Positions 60,406 through 64,000 of a stretch of 64,000 nt of DNA are shown one piece after another. Within the stretch, counting starts at the first letter, position 1; each line of letters starts with the position of its first letter. The notes beneath the pieces were generated by a model, which ran no database searches, was not told the DNA's origin, and saw only the letters and a list, made by a program, of their open reading frames with translations. The DNA is taken from positions 44,925 through 108,924 of the forward strand of contig NZ_VISR01000011.1 in assembly GCF_007827595.1 (NCBI RefSeq). Direction: 5' to 3'. The translations under genes and the position numbers were made by a program. This DNA comes from Streptomyces sp. BK340. GTDB lineage: Bacteria > Actinomycetota > Actinomycetes > Streptomycetales > Streptomycetaceae.

Positions 60406-62985
60406 TCAATCTCGCTCTGGACTCGTGCCGGCTTCCGCGGCCAGCGCTACGCCGGCCTCGAAGTCGTTGATCATGGCCCGTACTGCTTCTGGATCCACAG
60501 CACCAACGCCGAGAAATCCGTTCTCCGGAGCGACGGATCCGGTAGGCAGCTGGGCACCTGGCACCCTGCGTGCGAGGCGACCTTGCGCCCGCCTGCCTTC
60601 CGCGAAGGCTCCGAAGTCTGCCGACGCGGGCGCCGGGGCGGCCACATCCGCGGAGGTCCGGGACCGGTCCTGATCATCCGATGGGGTCGGCACCGCTACC
60701 AGTGCGGGCCAGGGAGCGGGAGGCGGGAACGACTCGGGCACCTCGGGGTCAGGTCCGAGCGGCACCGGCCGGTGGTCCAGCACGCGCTTGATCTCGTCCT
60801 CAAGTTGCCGGTTGAACCAGTCGAAGGCACCCGCGCCCGAAGGAGAGACGGACAGTATCCGCCCCGTGTTGCTCGAGGTGTCGGCCGTGACCTGCTCCTC
60901 GGAGACAGACACTTGTCCCCCCGACGCAACGAGAGTGAGCGCGGGCGTCCCGGTCGGCAGGTCCAGTTCCTCGAGCGCACCTGCCTGACGCGGCAGTTCT
61001 GCAACGGCGTCCGCCTTCGAAGCCACGGAGGCAGCTTCAAGCTCGCGTGATGCCGCTTCCCATTCAGCCGGCTCCGTCCTTCGGAATACCTCAGGGGGCA
61101 GCATGATGTGGGCGGTGACACCGCCGCCCGGCGTATGGTCCAGCTGTACCTGAAGGTGGTGGCGTCTGCTCAACCGTCCTACAACGAACAGTCCGAGAAC
61201 CTCGGTCGGCACGAGATCAAGTCGCTCCTGGCGGACGAGCCGCGCGTTCTCCTCCGCGAGGCGGGATGCGGTTATGCCGATGCCGTGGTCAATGATCCGG
61301 ATCTCGACGTTCCCGCCAGGCAGCTGGTTGGCAAAGCATTCGACGGATGTGGCCGGCGGCGAGAAGGAGGTGGCGTTGTCGAGCAGCTCCGCGATCAGGA
61401 GCGCCAAGTCCGATGCGGCATGGGGAGCCACCTGGACTGCAGGCATGTGCCCCACTTGGACGCGCTGGAACTCCTCGATCGTACTCAGTGAGGAGCGCGT
61501 CAGCTCGCTCAGCCCAACCGTTGAGCCCTGTAGTTCCGGCTCGGCCCAACCGGAGAGGACGATGAGGCAGTTCGCATATCTGCGCAGCCGGGACGAGACG
61601 TGATCCAGCCGGTACAGACGCTCCAGGAGTGCAGGGTCGGTTTCGCCACGCTCCATCGCGTCGATCATCGACAGCTGCAGCGCGGCGAGATTCTGCGTGC
61701 GGCGCCCGACGTTGCCCAGCATGGCGGTGGTGTTGGTGCTGCTGCGCACCTGTCGCTCTATAAGGGTGACGGCGGACTCCTGGACGCGGTTGAAGGCCAC
61801 GGCCAGTTGACCGAGTTCGTCCTTGCCCAGTTCCGGGACCCGCATCAGATGCGCTGCTGTTTCGGCGGGGGATGAGCCGGCGACCGTATCGTCTGCCACA
61901 CGGGTCAACTCGGCATCGGCGGCCTGCGCAACCTGTTCGGCAGCACCGTGCAGCAGTCCCAGCGGCTTGGCTATGGACCGGGCGATCCGCGTGGTCAGCC
62001 AGACCATGCCGATCGAGAGCGCAAGAGCGGCCAGGAGGAAGAGGACTGCCAGGCTGTTCGCCTGTGTCGCACGGTCGGAGGCAAGTGCGGAGGCGTCTCG
62101 TGAGGTCTTGTTCTGCACCAGCAGCCGCAGCTGGTCCTGGGAGTCGGCGGCCGCCAGAATGCGCGGGACGGTGACGCCATCTGGGCGCTCACTGTGCTGC
62201 AGTCCGCCGTCCTGGTCGGCGTACGCCCAAAGGGCCAGCGCGTCGGCATAACTCTTGATCTTGGCGGCGGCGCTGCCGGATTCGACCGCCTGGAAGAGTT
62301 CCGCCTCCGAGGGGCTGGCGACCCGGAAGAACCGGCTTCTCTCCGCAGCCTCCTCGGCTGTCCGGCCCTCGACTTCACCCATCAGCTGCCGTGTCTGATC
62401 GGGGTTCGACACCACCGCCAGCAGGGAGGCGCCGAGGCTGCTGCTGTCTTCCTGCACGCGCAGCAGAGCCTCCATTGCTGCTTGCTCGTTCCTCAGGGTC
62501 CCTTCGGACGCACCCACGTCTGTGGTGTTCAGTCTGAGCGCGTTGATGAGCGCGGAAATCAGCGCACTGTACTGGGTGTTGGCATCCGTCGAGGTCAGGC
62601 CTCTTTCCAGGACCAGGCGCCGGGCCCGGTCCAAGTCGGAGACATCGCCCAGTGCGGCCGTCAGGGCTGGAGACTCTCCGCTCTCCAGCCGCTCCCGCAG
62701 GTCGCTGACGTGCGCGTCGGTGCGTGCTGCCTGCTGTACGACCGGGTTGCCTGCGCTGCCCGGGATGGCGAGATACGCACCGCAGAGCAGACGTTCCCGC
62801 TGGAGATCGGCGATGACACCGCCCACCTGCCGTGCCAGTTCTAGTTTCGAGGCGGACCGTGCCGAATCACTCGCCGACTGCATGCGCTCGATGACGAGGG
62901 GAGCCGTGAGCAGCAGCGAAACTGTCAGCGGAACCGCGGCCAGTACCCCGATACGGTGCCGTACCCGCAGATCACCGAGCCGCAT
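60406..62985 (-). CDS. cvnA: CvnA, sensor histidine-kinase-like protein of the conservon
   Basis: ATG 62985 follows GGGAG; 859 residues. Two transmembrane helices (about 13-33 and 318-338) flank a helical extracytoplasmic NIT-like sensor (QRERLLCGAYLAIPGS is the nitrate/nitrite-sensor pattern). A HAMP-like segment and a kinase-like core follow, with LLIAELLDNATSFSPP as the N-box, IIDHGIGI as the G1 region and LGLFVVGRLSRRHHLQVQL. A canonical phospho-His H-box is not evident, as usual for CvnA. The long C-terminal tail is Pro/Ala-rich. Its 5' end overlaps the upstream sensor gene by 14 bases. Confidence 0.93.
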   Translation of the reverse strand: MRLGDLRVRHRIGVLAAVPLTVSLLLTAPLVIERMQSASDSARSASKLELARQVGGVIADLQRERLLCGAYLAIPGSAGNPVVQQAARTDAHVSDLRERLESGESPALTAALGDVSDLDRARRLVLERGLTSTDANTQYSALISALINALRLNTTDVGASEGTLRNEQAAMEALLRVQEDSSSLGASLLAVVSNPDQTRQLMGEVEGRTAEEAAERSRFFRVASPSEAELFQAVESGSAAAKIKSYADALALWAYADQDGGLQHSERPDGVTVPRILAAADSQDQLRLLVQNKTSRDASALASDRATQANSLAVLFLLAALALSIGMVWLTTRIARSIAKPLGLLHGAAEQVAQAADAELTRVADDTVAGSSPAETAAHLMRVPELGKDELGQLAVAFNRVQESAVTLIERQVRSSTNTTAMLGNVGRRTQNLAALQLSMIDAMERGETDPALLERLYRLDHVSSRLRRYANCLIVLSGWAEPELQGSTVGLSELTRSSLSTIEEFQRVQVGHMPAVQVAPHAASDLALLIAELLDNATSFSPPATSVECFANQLPGGNVEIRIIDHGIGITASRLAEENARLVRQERLDLVPTEVLGLFVVGRLSRRHHLQVQLDHTPGGGVTAHIMLPPEVFRRTEPAEWEAASRELEAASVASKADAVAELPRQAGALEELDLPTGTPALTLVASGGQVSVSEEQVTADTSSNTGRILSVSPSGAGAFDWFNRQLEDEIKRVLDHRPVPLGPDPEVPESFPPPAPWPALVAVPTPSDDQDRSRTSADVAAPAPASADFGAFAEGRRAQGRLARRVPGAQLPTGSVAPENGFLGVGAVDPEAVRAMINDFEAGVALAAEAGTSPERD

Positions 62986-64000
62986 CGGCCACACTCCCCC
63001 GCGCGAGCCGACCGTTGCTTTCCGGGCCGGGCGATCCTGCGTCCGGGTGGCTCCCGGCATGCTCATCACCGTCGGACTGCTCGGCGTACTGGTGGTCGGC
63101 CGAGCCCGACGCCCGCCTGCCGCCGGTCCGGCCCGGTGGCCGGGGCTTGCCCCGGAAGAGCCGAGTGCCCTTTCGCAGCCACATCGCCGCCCCCGCGAGA
63201 AGGGCACAGATGATCAGGACCAGCGCAACCCCTTGCCGGTTCTCCTCGGTGTCCTGCTGCCGTGCTCCGAGCAGGTGGTCCAGCGCATTCAGCGTGGAGG
63301 TGTCCAGTTGGAGCGCAGTCTGGGACAGCTGGGAGCGGTCGGAGCGCATGAGTTCGACGCTCGGCGGAAGAGGCTGCTCGACGAGAGGAGTACTCGGTGC
63401 CAGTGGCTCGACAGCCGCCTGGAACGCGTCGATCTTGTCGAGGAAGCCCTTGCCGATCGTGCCGCTGGCACTGGCACCGAAGCTCTTGGCAAGCCCTGCC
63501 TCGACAGCAGAAGCTGCGGTGCTCACCCGGTCACGAGCCACGAGCACGCGGGCGAGCGGTAGGTCCTTGCCGGTGCCTTGGTTACGCAGGACCTCCAGGT
63601 CGAGCATGCGACCGCTGTCGGCGATCAGCGCAGGCAGCCGCAGCATTCCCGCGTCCATCAGGTAGTAGCTGTCGATCTCAGGATCCAGGATGAGGTTCGA
63701 GGTGTCCCCGATCCGCAGCATCAGAATGAGTGCCACATCGATCGTCTCGGAGTACGTCGAGTAAGCACTCTTGCCGACCTGTGGAGTGGCCTGCAGCTGA
63801 TCGATCTTGGTCTGCAGAGCGGTCCAGCTGTCGTGGACGCGAAGGCTCTCGCCGACGGTCCTGTCCGCTTGCGTGAGCTCCTTCACGACCCGGTTGATCT
63901 CCCCGGTGTCCGGACGGCGGCCGGCCACCGCAACGGACTGCGCGTCAGCAAGCGCTGCGACCAGCTCGCTCATGGGCCGCAGATACACGACGCCTTGCCG
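62972..64000 (-). CDS. Sensor-like membrane protein upstream of cvnA (5' end beyond window)
   Basis: The frame is open to the right edge, so the start lies outside; 342 residues are visible. The visible part is a helical domain (residues reading VKELTQADRTVGESLRVHDSWTALQ and VLILDPEIDSYYLMDAG-like NLILDPEIDSYYLMDAGML), like bimodular extracytoplasmic sensors of chemoreceptors and kinases. One transmembrane helix (GVALVLIICALLAGAAMWL) and a basic, charged tail with many Gly, Asp and Ser residues follow. The stop overlaps the start of cvnA by 14 bases, so it is translated with the conservon. It may be a truncated or split partner sensor for CvnA. Confidence 0.8.
   Translation of the reverse strand, partial: RQGVVYLRPMSELVAALADAQSVAVAGRRPDTGEINRVVKELTQADRTVGESLRVHDSWTALQTKIDQLQATPQVGKSAYSTYSETIDVALILMLRIGDTSNLILDPEIDSYYLMDAGMLRLPALIADSGRMLDLEVLRNQGTGKDLPLARVLVARDRVSTAASAVEAGLAKSFGASASGTIGKGFLDKIDAFQAAVEPLAPSTPLVEQPLPPSVELMRSDRSQLSQTALQLDTSTLNALDHLLGARQQDTEENRQGVALVLIICALLAGAAMWLRKGTRLFRGKPRPPGRTGGRRASGSADHQYAEQSDGDEHAGSHPDAGSPGPESNGRLARGSVADAAR

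Overview
The window is a 64-kb piece of high-GC actinobacterial chromosome. A Streptomyces-type organism is suggested by several things: a mycobacterial-type ESX (type VII) locus, a complete conservon (roadblock, DUF742 and Ras-like GTPase operon), frequent GTG/TTG starts with GGAGG-type ribosome sites, ATGA operon overlaps, and two P450s. I saw no rRNA, tRNA or CRISPR array. Calls rest on reading the translations; no database search was run.

Layout. (1) 1-14930: type VII secretion locus. A large VPQGS-repeat protein (cut by the left edge), three small ESX-like helical proteins, a P450-ferredoxin pair, eccB and eccD lie on the minus strand. Divergent eccC and an 868-residue protein of unknown function follow on the plus strand. 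No mycosin protease or EccE is visible. (2) 15090-15765: decayed IS1182-type transposase. (3) 15778-23041: GH8 glycoside hydrolase, FGGY sugar kinase and an unusual P450 (minus), divergent from a split-barrel flavoprotein, an HFCD flavoprotein and a nitronate monooxygenase-like enzyme (plus), then a YbaK-type deacylase. (4) 23034-25916: gene graveyard with a truncated metallo-hydrolase, an orphan gene, a decayed tyrosine integrase and a second metallo-hydrolase relic. (5) 26014-35064: peptide-export locus. It holds a 48-residue double-glycine precursor, two NHLM-type ABC exporters (one with a C39 peptidase), an HlyD-type fusion protein and a 450-residue protein homologous to the N-terminal half of the 868-residue type VII protein, with a divergent membrane-anchored protein alongside. 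(6) 35078-36846: a second graveyard (DUF1963 and flavoprotein relics, repeats). (7) 36925-45949: tyrosine/phenylalanine catabolism through homogentisate, with a MocR regulator and a shared direct-repeat operator. (8) 46213-48934: DauR-like regulator, aminotransferase and ornithine-cyclodeaminase-like operon. (9) 49057-54632: cysteine-synthase-like enzyme, class V aminotransferase-like enzyme, homoserine-dehydrogenase-like enzyme and an amino-acid-binding lipoprotein. (10) 54673-64000: SpoIIE-type sensor phosphatase, branched-chain-type binding lipoprotein and the conservon cvnABCD, preceded by a sensor protein cut by the right edge.

How it fits together. The most novel element is the protein family shared by the two export loci. 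One member follows eccC and carries an added C-terminal ADP-ribosyltransferase-like region. The other sits directly upstream of the HlyD and C39-ABC exporter genes whose probable substrate is the 48-residue peptide. In the homogentisate block the MocR gene lies between hppD and the RidA-hydrolase-hmgA-unknown-fah operon. The same 24-bp-period direct repeat precedes both transcription units at the same distance from a TAGCsT -10 element, so one regulator probably controls both. No classical maleylacetoacetate isomerase is present, which leaves a 292-residue protein of unknown function as a candidate for that step.
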